Origin: Bradyrhizobium erythrophlei
GTDB taxonomy: Bacteria; Pseudomonadota; Alphaproteobacteria; Rhizobiales; Xanthobacteraceae
DNA: 64,000 nt
Reading direction: 5' to 3'
NCBI RefSeq assembly: GCF_900129425.1
Contig: NZ_LT670817.1
Span: 1,426,001-1,490,000 of the forward strand
The position numbers and the translations under genes were made by a program. Shown in pieces: positions 1 to 8,090 of the stretch; position 1 is the first letter of the stretch; each line of letters begins with the position of its first letter. A model generated the notes under the pieces. The model had not been told where the DNA came from. It ran no database searches and saw nothing but the letters and a program-made list of their open reading frames with translations.

Positions 1-287
1 TCGGCGGTTTTGGCGAGCCGCTGCTTCAGCTCTTCGAAGGTCTTTTCGGTGTCGGGCGTGGACGGCACCTCGCTATGCGTCAGCCGCGCGCAGCTTTTTC
101 CGGCGAAATCGCACACCAGCTGGATCTGTTTACTGAACGGCAGCATGTCCGGATAGAGCCGCGCGCCGAGCAGGACCTCAGGCGCGATATTCTTCGCCTT
201 GCAGTGCGCTTCGGCCTTGGTGAGGATTCCCGGCAGGCTGCCGAGGATCTGCAGGAACGCGGGAACGGTAGCGTCGTAGAAGGACAT
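1..287 (-). CDS. DUF1993 family protein, N-terminal part (gene runs off the left edge)
   Basis: Reading the minus strand from the ATG at 285-287 gives MSFYDATVPAFLQILGSLPG, followed by about 75 more residues without a stop up to the window edge. The start MSFYDATVPAFL and the segment ILGSLPGILTKAEAHC match the DUF1993 family, small proteins of about 165-170 residues with a predicted helical bundle and no established activity. About 95 residues are visible, so over a third is missing. A palindromic repeat lies directly upstream of the start. The family call is from remembered sequence character, not a search. Confidence 0.75.
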   Translation of the reverse strand, partial: MSFYDATVPAFLQILGSLPGILTKAEAHCKAKNIAPEVLLGARLYPDMLPFSKQIQLVCDFAGKSCARLTHSEVPSTPDTEKTFEELKQRLAKTA

Positions 288-309
288 GGGATGCTCTTTC
301 GGTTGGTGC

Positions 310-395
310 TGTCATCCGGGGCATCGCGCAGCGATGAACCCGGAATCTCGAGATTCCGGGTTCGCTCGCGTTGCTCGCGCCCCGAAATGACGGCA
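310..395. repeat. Intergenic palindromic repeat, family A (CTCGAG-centred)
   Basis: Inverted repeat with outer arms of the form gtcatccgggg / ccccgaaatgac and a core aacccggaatctcgagattc that folds on itself. The same design recurs at 22875, 25570, 57415, 61260 and 63207. From about 410 a truncated start of a second family (cgtcattgcgagcaatgaag, family B) follows directly. It lies between the DUF1993 start and the end of the transglycosylase gene. Confidence 0.8.
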
Positions 396-454
396 TATCA
401 GTTTTTCCCGTCATTGCGAGCAATGAAGCGTTCGGCTGGTCGAAATCGTGTTTG

Positions 455-1726
455 CTACCGCACCACCGACGCGCCCGGCGCAAGCGTTTGGGCACGCGGG
501 CCGCCGCGCATCCGCGCCAGCAATTCGGCGGTGGGCCAGGAATCGGCGGGCAGGCCGTATTTGATCTGCATCGCCTTCACCGCGCTGCGGCTTTGCTGAC
601 CCATGACGCCGTCGACCTTGCCGACATTGAAGCCCGCGCGCACCAGCAATTGCTGCAATTCGCGCAGTTCGGCGAACGGCAGTTGCGCGACCGGCGCGGA
701 AGGACGGTGCATCGGCGGCGCGCCGGCGATGCGGGTAGCAAGATAGCCGGCGGTGGTCGAGTAGATCAGCGAGTTGTTCCACTCGGTATAGGCGGCGAAA
801 TTCGGATAGGCCAGAAAGGCCGGTCCGGTGCGGCCCATCGGCAGCAGCAGCGACGAGGCCAGATTGTCGTCCGGCAACGGCCGGCCGTCCGCGTAGGTGA
901 CGCCGAGTTGCGCCCATTTCGAACGCGGCAGCTGGATCGTCAGGTCGGCCTGGTCCCACGGAACGGTTTGCGGCACGCGCACTTCCTGCAGCCAGGGTTC
1001 GCCGCGCCGCCATTTCAGTCCGTTGGCGATGTAATTCGCGGTCGAGCCGATCACGTCGGCCGGGCTGTCCAGGAGGTCGCGGCGTCCGTCGCCGTCGTAG
1101 TCGACGGCGTAGTTGAAATAATGCGTCGGCAGAAATTGCGTCTGCCCCAACTCGCCGGCCCACGAGCCGACCATCTCCGTTGGTGTGAGGTCACCGCGGT
1201 CGATGATTTTCAGCGCGGCGATGGTTTCGTTCGCAAACATCTCCGAGCGCCGGCAGTCGTAGGCCAGCGACACCAGCGAGCGCAGCGTCGGCAGATTACC
1301 CATGTTGGCGCCGAAATCGCTTTCCAGCCCCCAGAACGCAGCGATGACGGCCGGCGGCACGCCGTATTCCTTCTCGGCCCGCGCGAACGCCGCGGCATAG
1401 GTTTTGATCTTGGCCTGGCCCTGCTGCATCCGGTAAGTCGCGGCCATGCGGCCGGCGAACTCGGTGAACACCTGCCCGAACACGCGCTGGCCGCGATCGC
1501 GATTGACGATGCCCTGGTCGTAGACCAGATACGGCGATGCTTCCGCGATCGTGCGCTGCGATACCCCGGCTGAAACGGCCTGCGTTTTCAGGTCAGCGAG
1601 GAAGCGGTCGAAAGACATGCCGCCGTGACAGGAGGCGCCTTTCTGGGCCAATGCCTGCTGCGCTACGAACAGGATCGCCAATAAAATGGCGACAGGAAAA
1701 AATCGCGTCGTTGAAAAATTTCGCAT
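455..1726 (-). CDS. Lytic murein transglycosylase, MltB-like (GH103) with C-terminal peptidoglycan-binding domain
   Basis: A 423-residue exported protein predicted to cleave the MurNAc-GlcNAc bond of peptidoglycan with formation of the 1,6-anhydro end. The ATG at 1724-1726 gives a clear signal peptide (MRNFSTTRFFPVAILLAILF, then ...AQQALAQ); an upstream in-frame start would add 34 residues of repeat-derived sequence and is rejected. The catalytic domain has the GLESDFG motif with the presumed acid Glu at residue 135, and ELGQTQFLPTHY further on. The last 60 residues or so (LQQLLVRAGFNVGKVDGVMG) form a PG_binding_1 domain. It is transcribed alone, with repeats on both sides. Confidence 0.92.
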   Translation of the reverse strand: MRNFSTTRFFPVAILLAILFVAQQALAQKGASCHGGMSFDRFLADLKTQAVSAGVSQRTIAEASPYLVYDQGIVNRDRGQRVFGQVFTEFAGRMAATYRMQQGQAKIKTYAAAFARAEKEYGVPPAVIAAFWGLESDFGANMGNLPTLRSLVSLAYDCRRSEMFANETIAALKIIDRGDLTPTEMVGSWAGELGQTQFLPTHYFNYAVDYDGDGRRDLLDSPADVIGSTANYIANGLKWRRGEPWLQEVRVPQTVPWDQADLTIQLPRSKWAQLGVTYADGRPLPDDNLASSLLLPMGRTGPAFLAYPNFAAYTEWNNSLIYSTTAGYLATRIAGAPPMHRPSAPVAQLPFAELRELQQLLVRAGFNVGKVDGVMGQQSRSAVKAMQIKYGLPADSWPTAELLARMRGGPRAQTLAPGASVVR

Positions 1727-1767
1727 GCGGTTACCGGTCAGGTTTGACGAACAGGCGGTGCTTCTTT

Positions 1768-1880
1768 CTTGCCCTCCCCTGAATGGTGAGGGTCGATGGG
1801 CGAGCGGCGGATCGAAGAAAGCCCTCACCCCGCCGCTCTACCGGGCGACGCCTCACGTCGCCAAGTCGCGTCGACCCTGG
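1768..1880. repeat. Intergenic palindromic repeat, family E (gccctcaccc type)
   Basis: Contains the pair gccctcccctgaatggtgag and a downstream ccctcaccccgccgctctac, with arms like those of the family E copies at 20653, 21206, 24738 and 58083. It overlaps the sequence just upstream of the transglycosylase start and would produce a spurious N-terminal extension of that gene if the wrong start were taken. Confidence 0.6.
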
Positions 1881-1923
1881 GAGTGAGCTCGGTCTCGACC
1901 CTGCAGGGATGGTGAATGCAATC

Positions 1924-2000
1924 TTACAACTCGTGCGCATTGCCGGAAGCGAACGAGGCCACGCGGCGGGTGTTCTCGTCAAGCAGCAATGTGCAAGCAT
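1924..2000 (-). pseudogene. Remnant of the C-terminus of an ScfR-type (RamB-like) regulator
   Basis: The minus strand ending at a TAA (1924-1926) reads CTLLLDENTRRVASFASGNA followed by HEL. The intact regulator at 21396-22841 ends RTLILDENTRRVSSFAFSNA followed by REL, about 17 of 23 positions identical and ending at the same residue. Upstream of this short stretch the frame shows no similarity to the regulator, so only the extreme C-terminus survives. It is best explained as the end of a deleted paralogue or a recombination scar. No promoter or start belongs to it. Confidence 0.65.
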
Positions 2001-2208
2001 GGGGGCTAAAGCAGGGCAGGTGGATTTGCGGACGTGTTTCGAACGATAACATTCCGTTCACCATGAGGGCAAATCCCTGAATTCCTTTTTGCAAAACTAC
2101 CTCCGCCGGCAAGGTTTGCTTACACCTTATGCCGCTTAGTCATGTTTGCGTGAGGCCCTCACCGCATGTAGCCCAAGCATTGCGGCGCAGATGTAGTTAG
2201 TGAAGCGT

Positions 2209-3006
2209 ATGTATACCGCCCGCATTGTTGTCCTGATCATCGCGCTCAGTGCCGGGGGCGTTGCCGCATATCTGGCGAGCGGGTCCGACAACAAGGCTGC
2301 CCCGACCGCGCCGGCTGCCCAACTGCAAACCGTGGACGTGCTGGTTGCGAAGTCCGACATCGGCCTTGGCCAGACCGTGACGCCTGAAAATCTGCAGTGG
2401 CAGACCTGGCCGGCCGCGACCTCAAGCAACGGTTTCATTCGCCGCAACGAACGCCCCGATGCAACGACCCAGATCGCCGGTTCGATCGCGCGTACACCGT
2501 TCATCGCCGGCGAGCCGATCCGGGAAGCGAAGCTGGTCAGGGCCAATGGCTCCGGCTTCATGGCGGCGATTCTGCCCACCGGCATGCGCGCCGTTTCCAC
2601 CGAAATCTCGCCGGAAACCGGTGCCGGCGGCTTCATTCTGCCGAACGACCGGGTCGACGTCATTCTTTCCAAGCACGAGAAGAACCCGGACCACGCCGGC
2701 CCATCCGACGTCGTCAACTCGGAAATCATCCTGAGCAATGTTCGCGTGCTCGCGATCGATCAGGCCCCGAAGGAAAAAGACGGCCAGAATTCGGTGATCG
2801 GCAAGACCGTAACCCTCGAACTGAAGCCCGAGCAGTCCGAGACGCTCGCCCGCGCGCGCCAGAGCGGCACGCTGTCGCTGGCGCTGCGCAGTATCGCCGA
2901 TATCAACATGGTCGAAAACAGAACCGACGACGAGGGTCCCAAGCGCGGCGACAGCATCAGTGTGGTTCGCTACGGCGTCTCGAGCCCGACCACGACACAG
3001 AAGTGA
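2209..3006 (+). CDS. cpaB: Flp pilus assembly protein CpaB (RcpC/CpaB family)
   Basis: A 265-residue periplasmic/inner-membrane component of the Tad secretion machine that assembles Flp pili. The N-terminus is one hydrophobic segment (ARIVVLIIALSAGGVAAYLA), followed by an SAF domain (VDVLVAKSDIGLGQTVTPEN) and the typical CpaB core with GFILPNDRVDVILS. I take the ATG at 2209; a GTG at 2200 adds three residues (MKR) and has no better ribosome site. It begins a cpaB-C-D-E run in which cpaC starts two bases after the cpaB stop. The operon promoter is probably in the gap left of 2200, which also holds the regulator remnant. Confidence 0.93.
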   Translation: MYTARIVVLIIALSAGGVAAYLASGSDNKAAPTAPAAQLQTVDVLVAKSDIGLGQTVTPENLQWQTWPAATSSNGFIRRNERPDATTQIAGSIARTPFIAGEPIREAKLVRANGSGFMAAILPTGMRAVSTEISPETGAGGFILPNDRVDVILSKHEKNPDHAGPSDVVNSEIILSNVRVLAIDQAPKEKDGQNSVIGKTVTLELKPEQSETLARARQSGTLSLALRSIADINMVENRTDDEGPKRGDSISVVRYGVSSPTTTQK

Positions 3007-3008
3007 CC

Positions 3009-4502
3009 ATGAGGACGTACGACATGAAATGCAGGGGAAATCAGCTGGCGATGCGAACCTTTCTGGTCCGCGCCCTGTCGTTTTCGGCGATCGCGGCGTT
3101 GACGCTCAGTCCGGTCTTGACGCCGGTGGTGGCGAGCGAAGCCGCGGTGCCGGTCGCCGCCGGCGCACATATGAAGGCACGCTTTCTTGCGCTCGGCATC
3201 GGCAAATCCGTGATCATCGACTTGCCACGCGACGTCAAGGATGTGCTGGTCGCCGATCCGAAGATCGCCAACGCCGTCATCCGCTCGCCGCAGCGCGCCT
3301 ACATTATCGGCGAGCTGGTCGGTCAGACCAACGTCGTGTTCTTCGACTCCGAAGGCCAGCAAATTGCCGCCTACGACATCGCGGTTAAGCGCGATCTCAA
3401 CGGTGTGCGCGCCGCATTGAAGCAAGCGCTGCCCAACGCGAGAATCGACATCGAAGGCGTTGCCGACGGCGTCATGCTGACCGGCTCGGTATCGAGTCCG
3501 GTCGAGGCCCAGCAAGCGGGGGATATCGCCGCGCGGCTGGTGGGCGGTGCCGACAAGGTCGTCAACTCGATCGCGGTCCGGGGCCGCGATCAGGTGATGT
3601 TGAAGGTGACTGTCGCGGAAGTGCGGCGGGACATTATCAAACAGATGGGCGTCGATCTCAGCGCCAGCATGAATTATGGCACCGCGGTTGTAAACTTCAA
3701 CAACACCAATCCGTTCACCGCGAATGGCGCTCCGCTTGTCGCCAGCAACGGCACCGCCGTTTCGGCCCTGACCCGCGCCGGTCTGCCCTCGGTCACCGCG
3801 ACCATGCGCGCGATGGAAAGCGCCGGCGTGGCGCGGACACTGGCTGAGCCCAACCTGACGGCGATTTCGGGCGAGTCCGCGACGTTCATCGCCGGCGGCG
3901 AATTTCCGATTCCGGCTGGTTATTCCTGCGATCCCACCACGCATGTCTGTACCACCCAGATCACCTACAAGAAGTTCGGCATTTCTCTCGACTTCACGCC
4001 GGTCGTACTGTCCGAGGGACGGATCTCCTTGCGGGTGATGACCGAGGTGTCCGAGTTGTCGACCGACAACGCGATCACGGTCTCACAGGCGCTCACCTCC
4101 ACCACGACGAATTCCATCACCATCCCGTCGATCAGGACCCGCCGCGCGGAAACCACGCTGGAAATACCATCGGGTGGATCCATGGCGATGGCCGGACTGA
4201 TCCAGCAACAGACCAAGCAGGCCATCAACGGGATGCCCGGTATCGACCAGGTGCCCATTCTTGGAGGGCTCTTCAGGAGCCAGGACTTTGTCAATAACGA
4301 AACCGAATTAATGGTTCTGGTGACGCCCTATATCGTTCGCGCGGTGGCCCAGAAAGACCTGTCGCGTCCCGATGACGGGTTTGCGCCCGCGTCGGATGCC
4401 CAATCGACTCTGTTGGCTCAGGTCAATCGGATTTACGGCATTTCCGGTCGCATCGAACCGGTTGGCAACTACCAGGGCAACTTTGGCTTCATCATTGACT
4501 GA
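3009..4502 (+). CDS. cpaC: Flp pilus secretin CpaC (RcpA family)
   Basis: A 497-residue outer-membrane secretin of the Tad system. The ATG at 3009 (MRTYDMK) is close behind cpaB; ATGs at 3024 and near 3051 are alternatives, the latter starting right at the signal peptide (MRTFLVRALSFSAIAALTL). The order is an N-terminal pilus-secretin domain (IGKSVIIDLPRDVKDVLVAD), a BON-like segment with IEGVADGVMLTGSV, and the C-terminal secretin domain with the usual VPILGGLF near residue 415. It forms the pore for the pilus together with the CpaD lipoprotein. The frame is open far upstream across cpaB, but that part is not coding. Confidence 0.95.
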   Translation: MRTYDMKCRGNQLAMRTFLVRALSFSAIAALTLSPVLTPVVASEAAVPVAAGAHMKARFLALGIGKSVIIDLPRDVKDVLVADPKIANAVIRSPQRAYIIGELVGQTNVVFFDSEGQQIAAYDIAVKRDLNGVRAALKQALPNARIDIEGVADGVMLTGSVSSPVEAQQAGDIAARLVGGADKVVNSIAVRGRDQVMLKVTVAEVRRDIIKQMGVDLSASMNYGTAVVNFNNTNPFTANGAPLVASNGTAVSALTRAGLPSVTATMRAMESAGVARTLAEPNLTAISGESATFIAGGEFPIPAGYSCDPTTHVCTTQITYKKFGISLDFTPVVLSEGRISLRVMTEVSELSTDNAITVSQALTSTTTNSITIPSIRTRRAETTLEIPSGGSMAMAGLIQQQTKQAINGMPGIDQVPILGGLFRSQDFVNNETELMVLVTPYIVRAVAQKDLSRPDDGFAPASDAQSTLLAQVNRIYGISGRIEPVGNYQGNFGFIID

Positions 4503-4541
4503 GACGAAGCTGCCCGGCCAATGCGGGACGAGGAGAGAACG

Positions 4542-5276
4542 ATGACAAGCAGAACACCGGATCGGCATCGAACCCTGCGCCTGCTGAGTGCGCTTGCGGG
4601 CCTTTCAGTCGTGCTGGGAGCTTGCACGCATACCGACGACGGGCTGACGGCGAGCGTTCCGGACGATTACCGCCTGCGTCATCCGATCGCGATCCAGGAA
4701 GCTGACCGCTCCGTCGTGATTTTCGTCGGTCACGAACGCGGCGGCCTGTCCGCGTCGCAGCGCGCCGACGTCATGGGACTGGCACAGACGTGGGTTCGCG
4801 AAGGTACCGGTGCGATTGTGGCCGAAGTGCCGGTCGATACGCCGAACGCACGGGCCGCGGCGAGTTCATTCCGGGAAATTCAGGCGGTGCTTGCGGCAGG
4901 CGGCGTGCCTCCACGCGGAATTACGCTGCGTCACTACCATCCGGACGATCCCCGAAATTTCGCGACGATCACGCTGAGTTATCCAAAAATTGCCGCGGTT
5001 GCCGGACCCTGCGGCCTGTGGCCGGAGGATCTCGGACCCTCGATCAAGGACCCGAGCTATTTCGAGAACAAGGATTACTACAACTTTGGTTGCGCCTACC
5101 AGCGCAACATGGCGGCGATGATCGACAATCCGTCGGACCTTGTGCAGCCGCGATCTGAATCCCCCGCCTACACGGCGCGGCGCTCGGAAGCCTTCGAGAA
5201 ATATCGCAAAGGCAACCCGACCACGACGACCTATTCCGACGCCGACAAGGCCAAACTCAGCGACACAGGCAAATGA
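4542..5276 (+). CDS. cpaD: Flp pilus assembly lipoprotein CpaD
   Basis: A 244-residue lipoprotein of the Tad secretin complex. The ATG at 4542 follows the ribosome site aggagag; an in-frame ATG seven codons upstream has none. The signal sequence ends in the lipobox LGAC with the lipidated Cys at residue 28. The body has the CpaD pattern DDYRLRHPIAIQEADRSVVI near the start and a Cys-containing stretch GPCGLWPEDLG later; the C-terminus is low-complexity and polar. Its TGA overlaps the ATG of cpaE (ATGA), implying translational coupling. Assignment rests on both sequence pattern and position between cpaC and cpaE. Confidence 0.93.
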   Translation: MTSRTPDRHRTLRLLSALAGLSVVLGACTHTDDGLTASVPDDYRLRHPIAIQEADRSVVIFVGHERGGLSASQRADVMGLAQTWVREGTGAIVAEVPVDTPNARAAASSFREIQAVLAAGGVPPRGITLRHYHPDDPRNFATITLSYPKIAAVAGPCGLWPEDLGPSIKDPSYFENKDYYNFGCAYQRNMAAMIDNPSDLVQPRSESPAYTARRSEAFEKYRKGNPTTTTYSDADKAKLSDTGK

Positions 5277-6541
5277 TGAGGAACGCCCGTCGAAATCCCG
5301 AAGAGCAGCCGGACATCACCCCGCCGCACGCAGACGATTACATCGCTCCGGCGCCTCGGGTGTCGGTGCAGGCCTTTTGCGAGACGGTGGAAACCGCAGC
5401 CGCCGTGCGGTCGGCGGGCGAAGACCGCCGCCTCGGCAAGGCCCATCTCACCGTCCAGATGGGCGGCGTGGCCGGGGCCATCGAGGTCTATCGTACGGTG
5501 CCTACGCCGAACGTGATCATCCTGGAAACCGAAGACCGCAGCGATATCCTGGTGGGCCTCGATCAGCTCGCAACCGTGTGCGATGCCGGAACCCGCGTCG
5601 TCGTGATCGGCAGTGTCAACGATGTCGCGCCTTATCGCGAACTGGTGCGTCGCGGCGTCAACGACTACGTCATTGGGCCGGTCGATACCCTTGATGTGGT
5701 GCGCTCGATCTGCAGCCTGTTCTCGGCATCGGAGGCAGTCACCGTCGGCCGGATCGTCGCGGTCGTCGGCGCAAAAGGCGGCGTCGGCGCATCCACCGTC
5801 GCGCACAATGTCGCCTGGGCCATCGCCCGCGATCTCGCGCTGGATTCCGTTGTCATCGATCTCGACCTCGCGTTCGGCACCGCCGGTCTCGACTACAACA
5901 AGGATCCATTGCAGGGAATCGCCAATGCGGTGTTCTCGCCCGACCGGCCCGATACCGCATTCATGGACCGCTTGCTGTCGAAATGCACCGATCACCTCAG
6001 CCTGCTGGCGGCGCCGGCGACGCTCGAGCGGGTCTACGACTTCGGCGAGCAAGCCTTCGACGCGATCTTCGATACGTTACGCATGACAACGCCCTGCATT
6101 GTGTTGGACGTTCCACACCAATGGTCGGGATGGACCAAGCGCGCCCTGGTCGGCGCGGACGATATTCTGATCGTGGCCGAGCCGGATCTCGCCAACCTGC
6201 GCAATGCCAAGAACCTGTTGAATATGCTGAAAGCGTCGCGTCCCAACGACCGGACGCCGCTGTATTGTCTCAATCAGGTCGGCATGCCGAAGCGCCCGGA
6301 AATCAACGCGCGCGGCTTCGCCAAGACAATCGAGAGCCCGCCGATCGCTTCCATTCCATTCGATTCGCGAATGTTCGGCACGGCTGCCAATAACGGCCAG
6401 ATGATCGCGGAAATCGCCGCGCGCCACCGCGCCACCAAGATGTTTCTGGAGATTGCGCAACTGCTGACCGGCCGCGGCGAGACCAAAAAGCCGCGGCGCT
6501 CGTTGTTGTCGCCAATCATCGAGAAGTTGCGGGCAAAGTAA
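5273..6541 (+). CDS. cpaE: Flp pilus assembly ATPase CpaE (ParA/MinD-like)
   Basis: A 422-residue cytoplasmic ATPase-like protein thought to position the Tad machinery. Residues 1-150 form an atypical receiver-like domain (VIILETEDRSDILVGLDQLA), then a ParA/MinD-type P-loop domain begins with VVGAKGGVGASTVAHNV; the loop KGGVGAS is at about 168-174 with Ser-Thr in place of the usual Thr-Thr. It starts within the cpaD stop (ATGA overlap). The operon ends here: no cpaF/tadA ATPase, tadB/tadC membrane proteins, prepilin peptidase or pilin follows, which is unusual for a complete Tad locus. Confidence 0.95.
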   Translation: MMRNARRNPEEQPDITPPHADDYIAPAPRVSVQAFCETVETAAAVRSAGEDRRLGKAHLTVQMGGVAGAIEVYRTVPTPNVIILETEDRSDILVGLDQLATVCDAGTRVVVIGSVNDVAPYRELVRRGVNDYVIGPVDTLDVVRSICSLFSASEAVTVGRIVAVVGAKGGVGASTVAHNVAWAIARDLALDSVVIDLDLAFGTAGLDYNKDPLQGIANAVFSPDRPDTAFMDRLLSKCTDHLSLLAAPATLERVYDFGEQAFDAIFDTLRMTTPCIVLDVPHQWSGWTKRALVGADDILIVAEPDLANLRNAKNLLNMLKASRPNDRTPLYCLNQVGMPKRPEINARGFAKTIESPPIASIPFDSRMFGTAANNGQMIAEIAARHRATKMFLEIAQLLTGRGETKKPRRSLLSPIIEKLRAK

Positions 6542-6554
6542 GCCCCGCGCGCAG

Positions 6555-6590
6555 GGCCGCGGCGCTTCGCAAGGCGCAGGGATCGCGGCC
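6555..6590. terminator. Hairpin between convergent cpaE and the TadD-like gene
   Basis: Arms ggccgcg (6555-6561) and cgcggcc (6584-6590) enclose a GC-rich loop that can pair partly itself (gcgctt / aaggcgc). It sits in the 80-bp gap between two convergent genes. There is no clear T-run, so a terminator role is inferred from position and stem strength only. Confidence 0.4.
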
Positions 6591-6621
6591 GATGGAGCCG
6601 ATGCCCTTCGCTAAAGGTCAA

Positions 6622-7434
6622 TCAGCGCGCGACGGCTGCCACCGGTATGCCTTCCGGGCCGCTATGGGCATCATCCTTCCGGGACAACAATCGCTTGAGA
6701 TAAGCGACATTCGCCGCCGCTTCCTCGGGCGGCCGGCCGGCCTTCACGATGCTTTCAGCCTCCGCGAAACGGCCCCGCAGGCCGACCACAAACGCCAGGT
6801 TCTGCCGCACGCGCGGATCCGTATCCGCGCCCTTGTACGCGCGGCGCAGCGTCTCCTCCGCTTTGGGCAGATCTTTTGAAAGCAGGTACGAAAGGCCGAG
6901 ATTGGACAGCACGGTGGGGTCTTCCGGGGCGATTTTCAGCGCGCTCGCGTAGTACTGCCGTGCTTCCTCGTATCGGCCCAGTTCATCGAGCACAGCTCCC
7001 TGGGCCGAGAGGATCCGCCAATCGGGATCTTCGGGGGTATGTGCGTTGCCGAGAACGTCGAATGCCTGCTGGAAATTGCCATTGTCCGCCAGCGCCCGCC
7101 CGTAACCGGCAAGAAGCGCCTTGTCGCTGGGGTGAGCGATCGTGGCCTGTTCGAGCACCGCGACGGCCTGGGACCGCTGCCCGGCGGCCCGGAGCGCCTT
7201 TCCGTATTGTAACGCCGCGTCGGGATCCTTGGGATTGGCGCGATAGCGATCGCGATCAAGATCCAGTTCGCCCCGGGGGTCGGCGGCACGGTTTGCTTCG
7301 GTTTTCTCGCCCAGCGAGCCCGTGATGTCAGACATGCCCGCGCTGCAGCTGCAAAGCCCCAACACCAGGATCGCGGACGATGCCGTGCAGGCCAGAAATC
7401 TCGCGAAACGATAGTGGGGCAACTGCGCAAACAT
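6622..7434 (-). CDS. TadD-like TPR lipoprotein
   Basis: A 270-residue exported protein made mostly of tetratricopeptide repeats. I take the ATG at 7432-7434 (MFAQLPHYRF); a GTG 14 codons upstream is possible. The N-terminus is a hydrophobic signal ending LCSC, so Cys28 or Cys30 may be lipidated. TPR units are visible from about residue 60, for example PDAALQYGKALRAAGQRSQA and DPTVLSNLGLSYLLSKDLPK. It faces cpaE across 80 bp, and TadD (a TPR lipoprotein) is a standard Tad component, so it probably belongs to the same machine although transcribed oppositely. Confidence 0.8.
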   Translation of the reverse strand: MFAQLPHYRFARFLACTASSAILVLGLCSCSAGMSDITGSLGEKTEANRAADPRGELDLDRDRYRANPKDPDAALQYGKALRAAGQRSQAVAVLEQATIAHPSDKALLAGYGRALADNGNFQQAFDVLGNAHTPEDPDWRILSAQGAVLDELGRYEEARQYYASALKIAPEDPTVLSNLGLSYLLSKDLPKAEETLRRAYKGADTDPRVRQNLAFVVGLRGRFAEAESIVKAGRPPEEAAANVAYLKRLLSRKDDAHSGPEGIPVAAVAR

Positions 7435-7580
7435 GAACTTCAACCTGGGGTTGGCGACTGGACCCCAGATAGCCACGGTAACCCTAAGTTCCGGTTAAAC
7501 AGGCGGCGTGCTTCGGTTGCGGTCCTGGTTTGCGGGTCGCCCGCGCTGGCCGGCTCGACGTTTTGAGCGGGCCGTTCGAT

Positions 7581-7826
7581 CTAATCGACGAATTCAGCGC
7601 CGAATTCGCAACCGATCCGCCATGCCAGCCGGCATCGGCGCTGGTCGCCTGTTGAGAAGGTGATGGTGAACTCAGCGGGAATGTCCGGATATTCCGCGAC
7701 GACCTTCGCGCCGCCCCTGGAGACGTCCGTGATCACGCAGTCGCGCGGCAACAAGCCGGTCCCGAATTGGATCTTCGCGCCCCGTCTGCACTCACGACGC
7801 TCGCTTTTACGTCGATTCATCAGCAT
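7581..7826 (-). CDS. PilZ domain protein
   Basis: An 81-residue single-domain protein. It has the two c-di-GMP contact motifs of PilZ domains: an arginine cluster (RRECRR, residues about 10-15) and DVSRGG in place of D/NxSxxG. It therefore probably binds c-di-GMP, though this is inference from motifs. The ATG at 7824-7826 follows an aaggat ribosome site. Its nearest neighbour is the TadD-like gene downstream on the same strand (about 150 bp away), which suggests but does not prove a link to surface attachment. No enzymatic domain is attached. Confidence 0.9.
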   Translation of the reverse strand: MLMNRRKSERRECRRGAKIQFGTGLLPRDCVITDVSRGGAKVVAEYPDIPAEFTITFSTGDQRRCRLAWRIGCEFGAEFVD

Positions 7827-8090
7827 GTCGATCCTTCGCTTTGCTCGAGACGGTTCATCCGGCGTGCAGTTGCTTTAGAGAAGAATTGTTGGAATACGCC
7901 TAGCGGAACCCCTCGCAATGTAACGATTGTTTTTGAATTCTTTTTACCGAGTTGCCCGGAAGATTTCTCGAACGGCCGCGAACGGCTGCAAATGCCGGAA
8001 CAGAAATCCCGCAGTGCCGGAATTCGCCGACGGATAAACCGATAAATCGATAAAGAGACGGCGTATCCGATCGGCGCGCTGAAACCGGGC

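Noticed and set aside
2397..3008. Upstream extension of the cpaC frame across cpaB
   Set aside because: The frame is open by composition only; the added sequence is Arg-rich without homology, while cpaB in the other frame is clear and cpaC has a signal peptide at its own start.
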